Source: Terrilactibacillus laevilacticus | GTDB taxonomy: Bacteria; Bacillota; Bacilli; Bacillales; Sporolactobacillaceae | NCBI RefSeq assembly: GCF_006517395.1 | Contig: NZ_VDCY01000004.1 | Coordinates: 186,001 to 250,000, forward strand | Length of the DNA stretch: 64,000 nucleotides | Direction: 5' to 3' | Shown here: piece by piece, positions 56,956-64,000 of the stretch | Numbering within the stretch: the first letter of the stretch is position 1 | Layout: each line of letters begins with the position of its first letter | Notes under the pieces: generated by a model | What the model saw: the letters and a program-made list of their open reading frames with translations, nothing else | Databases searched by the model: none | Told to the model about the DNA's origin: nothing | Translations under genes and position numbers: made by a program

Positions 56956-57169
56956 GAGATTGTTCAAAAAGTCACCAAATGATAAGCTACGAATCTCGAC
57001 GCCCACTTGTTTTTCCGGTCCTCATGTAGCAAAAACCTACATTCCGGTCCTCAAAACAGCGCCGCCTTGATCTTCCGACGCCCAGGATGGGCTAGTACTG
57101 GCGTTCTGGCAGGATGCCAGCGTACTTAGCCAGTAATCCTTTTCATTTGTCACCTTTTTGAACACGTAT
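56956..57169 (+). repeat. Repeat family A, copy A11 (middle class, 214 bp)
   Basis: Ends GAGATTGTTCAAAAAGTC and TTTTTGAACACGTAT; flanks TCATA and TTATA (4 of 5). The hairpin GCCCAGGATGGGC has loop AGGAT where other copies have AGGAC. Confidence 0.88.
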
Positions 57170-57299
57170 TTATAGGGTGCGTTTTATTATGTAAGTTTAT
57201 AAGCTAAATATAAGTATGATAAATGCAAGTAAGAAGAATATTAAAGGTTGAATTGAGGTAGAAACATGTAGGTTTAAAAAGCTATAGAATAAGAAAATG

Positions 57300-57334
57300 C
57301 TATCAAAGTAGTGACGATGACACTACTTTGATAG
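57300..57334 (-). terminator. Terminator of the aldo/keto reductase gene, displaced by B8
   Basis: CTATCAAAGTAGTG, loop, CACTACTTTGATAG: perfect 14-bp stem, followed on minus by CATTTTCTT. More than 200 bp after the stop, with B8 in between. Confidence 0.75.
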
Positions 57335-57344
57335 ACTTTATTTT

Positions 57345-57556
57345 ATCCCGCCTTAACGGCTAGTAAAGACCCCCATCTCAAGATACTGAGAATTCAAAGA
57401 AGATAGGAGGGGGATCAACTGCCCGTAAAGGTCCGATTGGTTCAGGCTTACCCTCAGTGGGGATGACGCAGGCTAAAAACGCGACGTCCTGTCGCAACGC
57501 CTGCACTAGCACATCCTGTGCGTCGAAAAATCCCCACTGGTGGAAGTTTCATTTTA
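57345..57556 (+). repeat. Repeat family B, copy B8
   Basis: ATCCCGCCTTAACGGCTAG, GAAGATAGGAGGGGGATC, AACTGCCCGTAAAGGTCCG, GCGACGTCCTGTCGC, GCACATCCTGTGCGTCG, TTTCATTTTA. The right end is the TAA stop of the gene (57554-57556). GATAAAAT flanks both ends. Confidence 0.9.
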
Positions 57557-58546
57557 TCTATGCTCACGATCAGGTGGAGCCATAAATTCAGGTCCAACAG
57601 GTTCTTTAACATGTTTATTGATGATCAAATCAATATCATTTAGGGTTTCCTTATCTAATTTGAAATTCATTGCTTCGTTAACAGGGCTAATTTGATCAGG
57701 ACGGCGTGCTCCCCAAAGAGCAATACTGGCACCCGGTTGATCTAGAATCCAACGGACCGCTAGAGCGAGAACTGATTTCCCATAACGTTCTTGAGCTAAT
57801 TTTTTTAGATCTTCGACCGCAGCTAAATATTGGTCAAATCGTGATCCGTTAAATTTAGGATCTCCACTTCTTAAATCATCTTTACCAAATTTACGGTCTT
57901 TTGACATTTTTCCAGATAGTAAGCCCCGACATAAGCTTCCATATAACAAGGTTGATATTTCATTTTCCTCTGCATAAGGCAGGATGTCTTTCTCTATTTC
58001 TCTTTCAAATAAATTATATGGAGGTTGAATAGTATGAAGAGGGGCTATTTTTCTGAATGCCTCCATTTGCTCAATTGAATAGTTACTTACACCGATGGCT
58101 TTAATTTTTCCCGCTTGATATAATTCACCCATTGCTTCAGCTGTTTCTTCGATAGGGACAAGAGGATCTGGCCAGTGGACTTGATAGATATCAATGTAAT
58201 CCGTTTGAAGTCGTTTCAATGATTCATCAATTTCCTTTTTAATGCGTTCCTTTGATGCATTTCTCGCGTTATCTCTCTCATATTCTAATGCTACCTTTGT
58301 AGCGATCACCACATCTTCACGTTTTCCATATTCTTTAATGGCTTTCCCTACCACTTCTTCTGAATGTCCAGCCCCGTAAGCAGGTGCCGTATCAATTAAG
58401 GTAATTCCATTATCCAATGCTGTGTGAATCGTTCGAATGGATTCTGCATCATCAGAACCACCCCATCCAGCTCCGCCGATAGCCCAGGTACCTAGCGCTA
58501 TACGTGATGCTTGAAGGTTTGTTTTTCCAATATTGGTTTGTTCCAA
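57554..58546 (-). CDS. Aldo/keto reductase (GSP69/YhdN-like)
   Basis: 330 residues, the AKR11 length. The catalytic tetrad is visible: D52 and Y57 (LIDTAPAYG), K84 (IATKVALE) and H124 (YQVHWPDP). SNYSIEQMEAF and the C-terminal IALWGARRPDQ hold NADPH-binding positions. It is similar to the general stress protein YhdN. Its stop codon is the first base triplet of repeat B8, and a plausible terminator lies beyond the repeat. Confidence 0.93.
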   Translation of the reverse strand: MEQTNIGKTNLQASRIALGTWAIGGAGWGGSDDAESIRTIHTALDNGITLIDTAPAYGAGHSEEVVGKAIKEYGKREDVVIATKVALEYERDNARNASKERIKKEIDESLKRLQTDYIDIYQVHWPDPLVPIEETAEAMGELYQAGKIKAIGVSNYSIEQMEAFRKIAPLHTIQPPYNLFEREIEKDILPYAEENEISTLLYGSLCRGLLSGKMSKDRKFGKDDLRSGDPKFNGSRFDQYLAAVEDLKKLAQERYGKSVLALAVRWILDQPGASIALWGARRPDQISPVNEAMNFKLDKETLNDIDLIINKHVKEPVGPEFMAPPDREHR

Positions 58547-58957
58547 AGCTATTCACCTCAACTTTTAGATTTTACAAAATGGTCTATGCCTATTAACTAA
58601 CATTATGTAAGATTTGGTCATACATAAAAACTTAAACAAGTAATGACAAAATAGACATAATACATATTTTATATACCCAAATAAAATATGATTAAACCCA
58701 TTAATAATAAATATTATCTTAATTATATAAAACCAATTATTGATGTTAAAGCAAAAAGGCTTCCAGATCGTCGGTTAATAAGGTGAAATTTCAATCAGTT
58801 CGGCTTTCTTTCATGCTATGCTTATTTAATATCAAATTATCCTTTTGGCGGAGCTCTTCCTGCTCTTTAAGATGGATAAATGATCAAACTAGAGGACTTG
58901 TTTACATCTCAACTTGTTAGGGAATGAAAATAGAAACTTTTTAAGGAGTTGAAAGAA
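58547..58957. other. Intergenic region before the yteA-like gene
   Basis: 410 bp, A/T-rich. On minus at about 58840-58865 TAAAGAGCAGGAAGAGCTCC precedes CGCCAAAAGGATAA, which resembles the end of the SspN-like gene, but no complete frame exists. Confidence 0.35.
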
Positions 58958-59512
58958 ATGAGTCTAAGTAAAGATCAAATAGATGAGTTACAGCAAGATT
59001 TAATAAATATGAAAAATGACTTGAAAAATTCAATAGAAGAATTGGATTCGGTTAAAGATGATACAGGGGAGCTAACGTCTATTGACAATCATCTCGCAGA
59101 TTCAACCATAGGAATGGTTGATCGAGAAATGCAGATAGCCCAGAACATGGATAGAAGAGAGCAATTAAAAGAAATTAATGATGCGTTAAAGAGAATCGAT
59201 GACGGGACATACGGAACATGTATTGAAACCGGTCAGCCGATTCCATTTGAGAGGCTAAAAGCAATACCTTATACAAAAAGGCTCGTTGAAGAAGAAGAGA
59301 AAGTAAATCAACTGACACCTATCGAGGAACAGTTAAATGCTAAGCCACAAGGACACTTCGAGAAACCCATAGGTGAAGTAGAGGACTCAAGATCGGTGAC
59401 ATTTGAAGAAACGGAATCCCACAATGAGATTGAACGCCCAAAACAAATAGATAAACCAATAGATGGAGATGTGAATGACAATCATAAATTAACTAAAAAA
59501 AATAGCTTATAG
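58958..59512 (+). CDS. YteA-like TraR/DksA-family protein
   Basis: 184 residues from ATG 58958 (AAGGAG 9 nt upstream). An N-terminal coiled coil (about residues 1-90: DQIDELQQDLINMKNDLKNSIEE) is followed by the DksA-like region GTYGTCIETGQPIPFERLKAIPYTKRLV. Only one cysteine remains where a C4 zinc finger would need four. A charged, probably disordered tail ends the protein. YteA-type proteins are linked to sporulation or stress; exact role unknown. Confidence 0.85.
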   Translation: MSLSKDQIDELQQDLINMKNDLKNSIEELDSVKDDTGELTSIDNHLADSTIGMVDREMQIAQNMDRREQLKEINDALKRIDDGTYGTCIETGQPIPFERLKAIPYTKRLVEEEEKVNQLTPIEEQLNAKPQGHFEKPIGEVEDSRSVTFEETESHNEIERPKQIDKPIDGDVNDNHKLTKKNSL

Positions 59513-60061
59513 AAAGTAGGGTGAACCGGAACACCAAACTTCAATAAGCTAATAAAAGAGGAATAATATGAGGAATTAATGGAGGTACGGATCTTGAATC
59601 CGTATGAATAGAGAGGTAGTGCCCACAAACTGTGAGCCAATTTTTGAGGAAATTGCAAAATAATGTATAAAATTTTAAGTTGTGTTAATACTGAATGTGA
59701 ATAAATCTTCTCCCCCCTTTGATCGTCATCCCTTAATGGGAAGGCGATTTTTCTTTTGATTGAATGCATTAATTCTTTTAACCTTGGTTATATGGTAAAG
59801 GAATTGGCCTATTTCTTCAAAACGCAATAATTCAAAAAATACCCCTGTAAAAGGCATGAAATTCAATTAATTATAGAAATAGACATAATATGACTCGTTT
59901 TTTGTCTTATTTTGATATTTTTTATCAAAATTAAGATCAACTACGAACTCGTTGATTTTAATTAAAAAAATGAGATTTTCGTGGATTAAGGGATATCCTG
60001 ATATCTCTATTAATTCTCTTTAGAAGATGATTTAATAAATTTGTTTAAGCCCCGAGTTTAA
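59513..60061. other. Long intergenic region with an orphan terminator
   Basis: Contains a small hairpin TACGGAT-CTTGA-ATCCGTA (59587-59605), no credible gene, and an intrinsic terminator at 59722-59757. It could be a long 3' UTR or an unannotated small RNA. 59780-60061 is A/T-rich with nothing recognised. Confidence 0.4.
59722..59758 (+). terminator. Terminator 210 bp downstream of the yteA-like gene
   Basis: ATCGTCATCCC, loop TTAAT, GGGAAGGCGAT, TTTTTCTTTT. Confidence 0.8.
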
Positions 60062-60215
60062 GAGGTTGTTCAAAAAGTCACCAAATGATAAGCTTCGAAT
60101 CTCGGCGTTGGCTTGTTTTTCCGGTCCTCATGTAGTAAAAACCTACATTCTGGTCCTCAAAACTGCGCCGCCTTGATCTTCTTGCTTCTAATTTGTCACC
60201 TTTTTGAACACGCAC
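60062..60215 (+). repeat. Repeat family A, copy A12 (short class, 154 bp)
   Basis: Ends GAGGTTGTTCAAAAAGTC and TTTTTGAACACGCAC; exact duplication TTTAA at 60057-60061 and 60216-60220. Same internal structure as A1. Confidence 0.92.
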
Positions 60216-60224
60216 TTTAAGGAG

Positions 60225-60329
60225 TAAAGGGAGTCAAAGAAGTATAAGGTGCTAGATAGATTACCCATAAAAGCATGATTGATTTAACTAACATTGGATG
60301 AAGACCCCATTAACTTGAGTTTCACTTTT
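60225..60329 (+). repeat. Repeat family B, copy B9 (degenerate)
   Basis: Faint matches in order: GTCAAAGAAGTATAAGG, ACCCATAAAAGCATGATTG, GACCCCATTAACTTGAGTTTCACTTTTA. Hairpin module lost. Ends 80 bp before csoR. Confidence 0.5.
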
Positions 60330-60346
60330 ATCTTATTTATGAATGT

Positions 60347-60375
60347 GTTGCGTATAATACCCATAAGGGGTATAA
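60347..60375 (+). promoter_or_regulatory. Promoter of csoR with internal CsoR operator
   Basis: -35 TTGCGT (60347-60352), 17-nt spacer, -10 TATAAT (60370-60375). The spacer is filled by ATACCCATAAGGGGTAT (60356-60372), the G/C-tract palindrome typical of CsoR sites. Confidence 0.85.
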
Positions 60376-60408
60376 TTTATCTAAGAGATAAATGAAAGGG
60401 GATCGTCT

Positions 60409-60738
60409 ATGTGTGATCGACACGAGTCTTTAGATCCATTGATGCAGCCGGATAAGAAACCCACTGTGCCAAGAACAAATGAAGAAAAACAAAAGATTAT
60501 AAATCGATTAAAGCGTGTTGAAGGACAGGTAAGAGGAATTCAAAAAATGGTTGAAGAAGATCGTTACTGTGTGGATATCTTGATTCAACTTTCTGCGATT
60601 CAAGCTGCATTAAAGAAGGTCGGATTTTCTATCCTTGAAAGACATACAAAAACATGTGTTGCAGATGCTATAAAGGAAGGACAGGGCGACCATCATATTC
60701 AAGAGTTAATATCTGTTATAAAGCAATTTAATAAGTAA
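60409..60738 (+). CDS. csoR: CsoR, copper-sensing repressor
   Basis: 109 residues, all-helical CsoR/RcnR fold. Cu(I) ligands are C54 (DRYCVDIL), H79 and C83 (RHTKTCVADAI), with the spacing of B. subtilis CsoR. KQKIINRLKRVEGQVRGIQKMVEEDRYC region carries the DNA and metal-site helices. The promoter contains a matching operator, so it should be autoregulated and released by Cu(I). No copA or copZ follows; a terminator does. Confidence 0.95.
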   Translation: MCDRHESLDPLMQPDKKPTVPRTNEEKQKIINRLKRVEGQVRGIQKMVEEDRYCVDILIQLSAIQAALKKVGFSILERHTKTCVADAIKEGQGDHHIQELISVIKQFNK

Positions 60739-60777
60739 AACAGATACCGAACGAAGGTTTAGGAGAAAACCAAATTA

Positions 60778-60832
60778 TAACCTTAAAGAACAACTTCCAA
60801 TGATTGTTGCTCTTTAAGGTCTTTATTTCATT
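60778..60832. terminator. Terminator between csoR and the phosphatase gene
   Basis: ACCTTAAAGAACAA, loop, TTGTTGCTCTTTAAGGT, then CTTTATTT; convergent genes. Confidence 0.8.
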
Positions 60833-60842
60833 AGGATGAGGG

Positions 60843-62102
60843 TTATCTAATACCCATTGCTTTAAGTAGAGCATCGTGGATATAGGTATTTTCATATGTT
60901 CCTTTAAAAAGATGTGCATTTTTTCCTATCGCTGTAATAGGAACATCTACAGCGGAATGTCCACCCGTAGTCCAATCAACCATAAATTTTTGATCAGAAT
61001 GAGCAACTTGGAAAGGACCATCCTCTTTTGATAGGCCATCCCCAGATTCATCGGTAGAGTCGTCCGTTTCCACAGTGAGACCGCCTGTTTCATGGTCAGC
61101 TAGGACAAGTACAAGGGTATCAGGGTGCTTTTTAGCATAATCTTTTGCTACTTTAACGGATTTATCTAATTGCTGACCAGATTTAATCGTTAAATTCGCA
61201 TTATCTGCATGGGCCATTTCGTCAATTGCTTCTTCTTCTACCATTAAGAAGAATCCCTTTTTATTCTTCGATAATGTATCAATCGCTTTTTTGGTCATGG
61301 TTGGTAGAGGTACAGAAGGGTTATAGATATCTCCTTGGCCTTCTGGATTTTGTTGGAACATTTCTTCGTTTGCAAACAAACCTAAAACCTTCTTATTTGA
61401 TTGATTCATTAGCTGTTCTTGATTGGTCACATATTTATAGCCTAACTTTTCAGCCTTTTTCACAAGATTTCCTTTAGTCCCCTTACTTACTTCTGATGGA
61501 TCTTCTGACGGATGGTCTGGGTAAGCACCGGCTTGTCCTGTTGGATACCAAAAATCTTCACCACCGCCTAACAAAACATCGACCTTACTTTTAGTTAAAT
61601 ATTGATCAGCGATTTCACTTTGCTGTTTACGGTTTAGAACATGAGAACCAAAAGCAGCAGGTGTCGCATCCGTAATTTGACTGGTTGTAACCAGGCCAGT
61701 CGCTTTGCCTGCTTGATGGGCATATTCTAGCACTGATTTTACGGCTTTTTGATTTGCATCAACGCCAATAGCTCCATTATATGTCTTTACTCCTGTTGCC
61801 ATGGCAGTACCTGCCGCAGCTGAGTCAGTAACGACACTGGTTGAGCTAGTATGGATGTTCCCTGTATAGGGCATTTTATTCATTTCAAGATTATCACTCA
61901 TTCCAACCGTGGCTAACCGAATCGCCTCTCGCGCTGAAGGTCCCATCCCGTCACCAACAAAGACAATGACGTTCTTTGTTTTTGAGTGAGTCTTCGTTCT
62001 CTTTGTCTCCGAAGGTTTGGCCAATGCAAAGCTTGAAAATATAATACATAAAAGAATGGCCAAAGTAAAAGTGATATGCCACTTACGTTTTTGCATAAAC
62101 AA
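60843..62102 (-). CDS. Secreted alkaline phosphatase
   Basis: 419 residues with a signal peptide: basic MFMQKRKWHI, hydrophobic core, cleavage likely after A28 (SFALA). Phosphatase motifs: VIVFVGDGMG (metal ligand aspartate), the nucleophile S94 in VTDSAAAGTAMATG, EEAIDEMAHADN, LADHETGG and TGGHSAVDVP. Close to B. subtilis PhoA/PhoB. Start TTG 62102 has AGGAG 9 nt upstream; ATG 62096 is the alternative. A five-unit Pho box lies just upstream, so induction by phosphate starvation is expected. Confidence 0.94.
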   Translation of the reverse strand: MFMQKRKWHITFTLAILLCIIFSSFALAKPSETKRTKTHSKTKNVIVFVGDGMGPSAREAIRLATVGMSDNLEMNKMPYTGNIHTSSTSVVTDSAAAGTAMATGVKTYNGAIGVDANQKAVKSVLEYAHQAGKATGLVTTSQITDATPAAFGSHVLNRKQQSEIADQYLTKSKVDVLLGGGEDFWYPTGQAGAYPDHPSEDPSEVSKGTKGNLVKKAEKLGYKYVTNQEQLMNQSNKKVLGLFANEEMFQQNPEGQGDIYNPSVPLPTMTKKAIDTLSKNKKGFFLMVEEEAIDEMAHADNANLTIKSGQQLDKSVKVAKDYAKKHPDTLVLVLADHETGGLTVETDDSTDESGDGLSKEDGPFQVAHSDQKFMVDWTTGGHSAVDVPITAIGKNAHLFKGTYENTYIHDALLKAMGIR

Positions 62103-62144
62103 AGCTAATCTCTCCTTCTCATTTTTTTGTTTTCATTATTAGTC

Positions 62145-62194
62145 TAGTAATAAAATGTAAATCTACTTAGTCCTTTTTGATAAATGGATGTAAA
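62145..62194 (-). promoter_or_regulatory. Pho box (PhoP binding site)
   Basis: On minus, hexamers TTTACA, TTATCA, GACTAA, TTTACA, TTACTA start every 11 bp exactly (62189, 62178, 62167, 62156, 62145 on plus). Four of five match the TT(A/T/C)A(C/T)A-type PhoP repeat. Confidence 0.75.
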
Positions 62195-62327
62195 TTTTTA
62201 TAGGGGTTTTATACTGCCCAAAAAGACTTATCTACGAGTTAGTCTTTTAGTTTGTAAAATACAAATTGAAATCATTTATTTACATGCAGATCGCCAATTA
62301 ATTGACGGTACCACATCTTGTTTTATC

Positions 62328-63470
62328 TTACTTATCCGCAACGATGTGTATATCAATATTCGTAGTGTTTCTCATTATTTCATTAACAATCGATCCTCTT
62401 ACGATTTCTTCCCACCTTGTCCGGGCTGATTGTCCAATTAATATTTGAGTGATATAGTATTTTTTTGCAATGTTGACAATAACTTGCGCAGGTTTTCTTT
62501 TGTTTTTTTGTTCAATTAAAAAAGTCGCATGAAGTTGTTCGCATAACGCTTCCCAATACTTAATTTTTTGCTTAATTACATCTGTCATATCGTTAGGATC
62601 TTGATCAATAACGGTTAAAACATACAAGTCAGCCTTTAAGCGATTGGCCATTCGCCAACCTCTACGTATTAATTTTTCTGCTGTTTGACTATATTGAACA
62701 CAAACTAAGATTTTTTCATGAACACCAATAGGGCCTTTATAGTTGTCGCCATGTGTTTTTTCAATTTTTTCATCTACATCATTAGCAATTTCTCTTAAAA
62801 CCAATTCTCTTAAAGCAGAAAGATTAGATTCAGTGAAAAAGTGAGTTAAGCTTTGTTGAATTTTTTCTGGTGCATAAATTTTTCCTTCCGCTAGGCGTTT
62901 TCGTAGAGTGATAGGAGTCGTATCGATTAGTTGTATTTCATTGGCCATATTAATGAATGTATCTGGGAGTCTTTCACGAATTTTGATCCCTGTAATATTT
63001 TCAACGATATCGTGGACACTTTCCAAGTGCTGTATATTTACTGCCGACATAACATCGATACCAGCGTTAAGAATCTCTTCAACATCCAAATAGCGTTTTG
63101 GATTTTTGGAACCACGAATGTTTGTATGAGCTAACTCATCGACTAAAACAACGTGCGGTTTTCGTTTGATAATAGCTTCCACATGTAACTCATAAAAGAC
63201 TTTGTTTCTATATTTAATTTGTTTGAGAGGAACGTGTTCAAGCGTACCGACTTGTTTTTCTGTTTCTTTTCGACTATGAGTCTCTATCAAACCAATAACA
63301 ACATCTATTCCTTCTTTAGCCATGTCATGTGCATCTTGGAGCATTTTGTATGTTTTGCCTACACCGGGAGCAAAACCAACGTATAGTTTTAATTTTCCTC
63401 GGTTTGACTCATGAATCTCGTGAAGAAGTTCGTCTGGTGTCTTTCTTCTAAAGTAAGGGTGCTTATCCAT
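62328..63470 (-). CDS. N-terminal-only KdpD (sensor and Usp domains, no kinase)
   Basis: 380 residues, against about 900 in full KdpD. It contains the KdpD domain with Walker A FAPGVGKTYKML, ETHSRKE and Walker B VVLVDELAHTN, RGSKNPKRYLDVEEIL, then a universal-stress-protein domain from about residue 250 (ILVCVQYSQTAEKLIRRGWR, LIGQSARTRWEEIVRGSI). The four membrane helices, HAMP-like region and histidine kinase are absent, and no kdpE is seen nearby. Such short KdpD forms occur downstream of kdpABC in some Bacilli and Alicyclobacillus. Confidence 0.9.
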   Translation of the reverse strand: MDKHPYFRRKTPDELLHEIHESNRGKLKLYVGFAPGVGKTYKMLQDAHDMAKEGIDVVIGLIETHSRKETEKQVGTLEHVPLKQIKYRNKVFYELHVEAIIKRKPHVVLVDELAHTNIRGSKNPKRYLDVEEILNAGIDVMSAVNIQHLESVHDIVENITGIKIRERLPDTFINMANEIQLIDTTPITLRKRLAEGKIYAPEKIQQSLTHFFTESNLSALRELVLREIANDVDEKIEKTHGDNYKGPIGVHEKILVCVQYSQTAEKLIRRGWRMANRLKADLYVLTVIDQDPNDMTDVIKQKIKYWEALCEQLHATFLIEQKNKRKPAQVIVNIAKKYYITQILIGQSARTRWEEIVRGSIVNEIMRNTTNIDIHIVADK

Positions 63471-63572
63471 CTCATCACCTCATCAATTTAAACTCCATTG
63501 TTGGAGAATCCCAAACAGATGGTTAATCGGATGCTTCTTTGTATAAATCATTATCGATTGGTATACAAGTTA

Positions 63573-63603
63573 ATTGGACCTCGGCATAAAACCGAGGTCC
63601 AAT
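63573..63603 (-). terminator. Hairpin between kdpC and the kdpD-like gene
   Basis: ATTGGACCTCGG, loop of 7, CCGAGGTCCAAT: perfect 12-bp stem right after the kdpC stop. No T run follows on minus, so processing or partial attenuation is as likely as termination. Confidence 0.5.
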
Positions 63604-63605
63604 CA

Positions 63606-64000
63606 CTACTGTATTAATCCAGCAAGCTCTAAATTAAGCTGAAGTACATTGACTCGATCTTCACCAAAAAGACCAAGTTCCTTCCTTTGTGTATGTTTTT
63701 GAATTAAGTGTTTCAATTGATCTTCTGGTAGACCAGTTGTTGACTTGATCCGAGGTAATTGTGCTAATGCCGCCTTTGGCGTGATATCTGGATCTAAACC
63801 TGATCCAGAGTTTGTTATTAAATCAGAAGGCAATTGATCAAGTGATTGGCCTGGGTTTCTTTTTTGCCACTCATCAATTGACTTTTTAGTTCTTGCAATC
63901 ATGTCTTTATTGGATGGTGCATAGTTATTAGATCCTGAAGCTGATGCATCATAATTTATACTCGATACTCGAGAGTGAAAATATCCTGGACTTGTAAATG
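63606..64000 (-). CDS. kdpC: KdpC, potassium-transporting ATPase subunit C (3' part)
   Basis: The frame is open to the window edge; the start lies beyond it. Seen: [25 protein letters not shown], the KdpC core, [22 protein letters not shown] and the C-terminal [21 protein letters not shown]. KdpC stabilises the KdpFABC high-affinity K+ pump in the membrane. The kdpD-like gene follows on the same strand after 135 bp. Confidence 0.93.
   Translation of the reverse strand, partial: FTSPGYFHSRVSSINYDASASGSNNYAPSNKDMIARTKKSIDEWQKRNPGQSLDQLPSDLITNSGSGLDPDITPKAALAQLPRIKSTTGLPEDQLKHLIQKHTQRKELGLFGEDRVNVLQLNLELAGLIQ

Noticed and set aside
58838-58870. Second SspN-like gene end (CCGCCAAAAGGATAA on minus)
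   Set aside because: The frame is closed by an upstream stop and no start or N-terminal part exists.
10746-60329. CRISPR array from the many repeats
   Set aside because: Copies are dispersed, 150-280 bp long and have no regular spacing; no cas genes are present.

Overview
The window looks like chromosome of a low-GC, endospore-forming, motile member of the Bacillales. The evidence is many Bacillus-type genes in recognisable blocks (sufCDSUB; yunD-yunC-yunB-lytH; yutD-yutF-yutG-yutH-yutI; yuzD-yuzB-dapF-yutM; yumB-yuiC; yugI-yuzA-pgi-yugO), sporulation genes (lytH, yunB, yutH, a Spo0E-like gene, an SspN-like SASP, a yteA-like gene), a chemoreceptor, AGGAGG ribosome sites, frequent TTG/GTG starts and strong intrinsic terminators. 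The species cannot be named from the sequence alone.

Layout. 1-4923: SUF iron-sulfur operon (sufC is cut by the window edge). 4998-10531: chemoreceptor, nitroreductase, and an ABC exporter with its TetR regulator and two operators. 10949-16796: DUF1361 membrane protein, nifS, and divergent nadB-nadC-nadA (NAD synthesis). 17195-24739: metallophosphatase, YunC, YunB, LytH, YutD, YutF, YutG, YutH, and the Nfu-type YutI. 25184-28303: YuzD, YuzB, a small Cys protein, DapF, a Spo0E-like peptide, and the A-type carrier YutM. 28736-35939: unknown membrane protein, type II NADH dehydrogenase, a 3D-domain protein, two XRE regulators and asparagine synthetase. 36256-44136: YugI, YuzA, Pgi, a short potassium channel, a YggT-like protein, two carboxy(nor)spermidine enzymes and an SDR. 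44613-50123: sulfolactate enzymes ComA/ComB, a TPP-riboswitch tenI-thiS-thiG-thiF operon, tRNA-Ala and a 38-aa gene. 50425-58546: CDF transporter, nitroreductase, YbaK, SspN-like, LysR/MFS pair, YitT and an aldo/keto reductase. 58958-64000: YteA-like, CsoR, a PhoP-type alkaline phosphatase, an N-terminal-only KdpD and the end of kdpC.

Genes that work together: Fe-S assembly genes recur (SufCDSUB, Nfu-type YutI, A-type YutM, NifS) beside a likely client, the 4Fe-4S enzyme NadA. There are spore formation and dormancy genes, and several metal or ion genes (CsoR, CDF, Kdp, YugO-like).

The most unusual feature is the load of small non-coding repeats, for which no transposase is visible in the window. 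Family A (12 copies) has inverted ends containing TGTTCAAAAAG and 5-bp A/T-rich target duplications, and comes in discrete modular sizes (about 280, 215, 155 and 41 bp). Family B (9 copies, about 160-215 bp) begins with TAAAGTGAAACTTCC; in four places that end overlaps the stop codon of a gene, and in at least two cases the element lies between the stop codon and the terminator. Family C (3 copies) begins with TAAAGAAAACTTGCC, and one copy supplies the stop codon of sufC. A and B share a twin-hairpin module whose 5-nt loops read AGGAC/AGGAT (ATCCT/GTCCT on the other strand). This module is the best candidate here for an undescribed RNA-level or mobile system.
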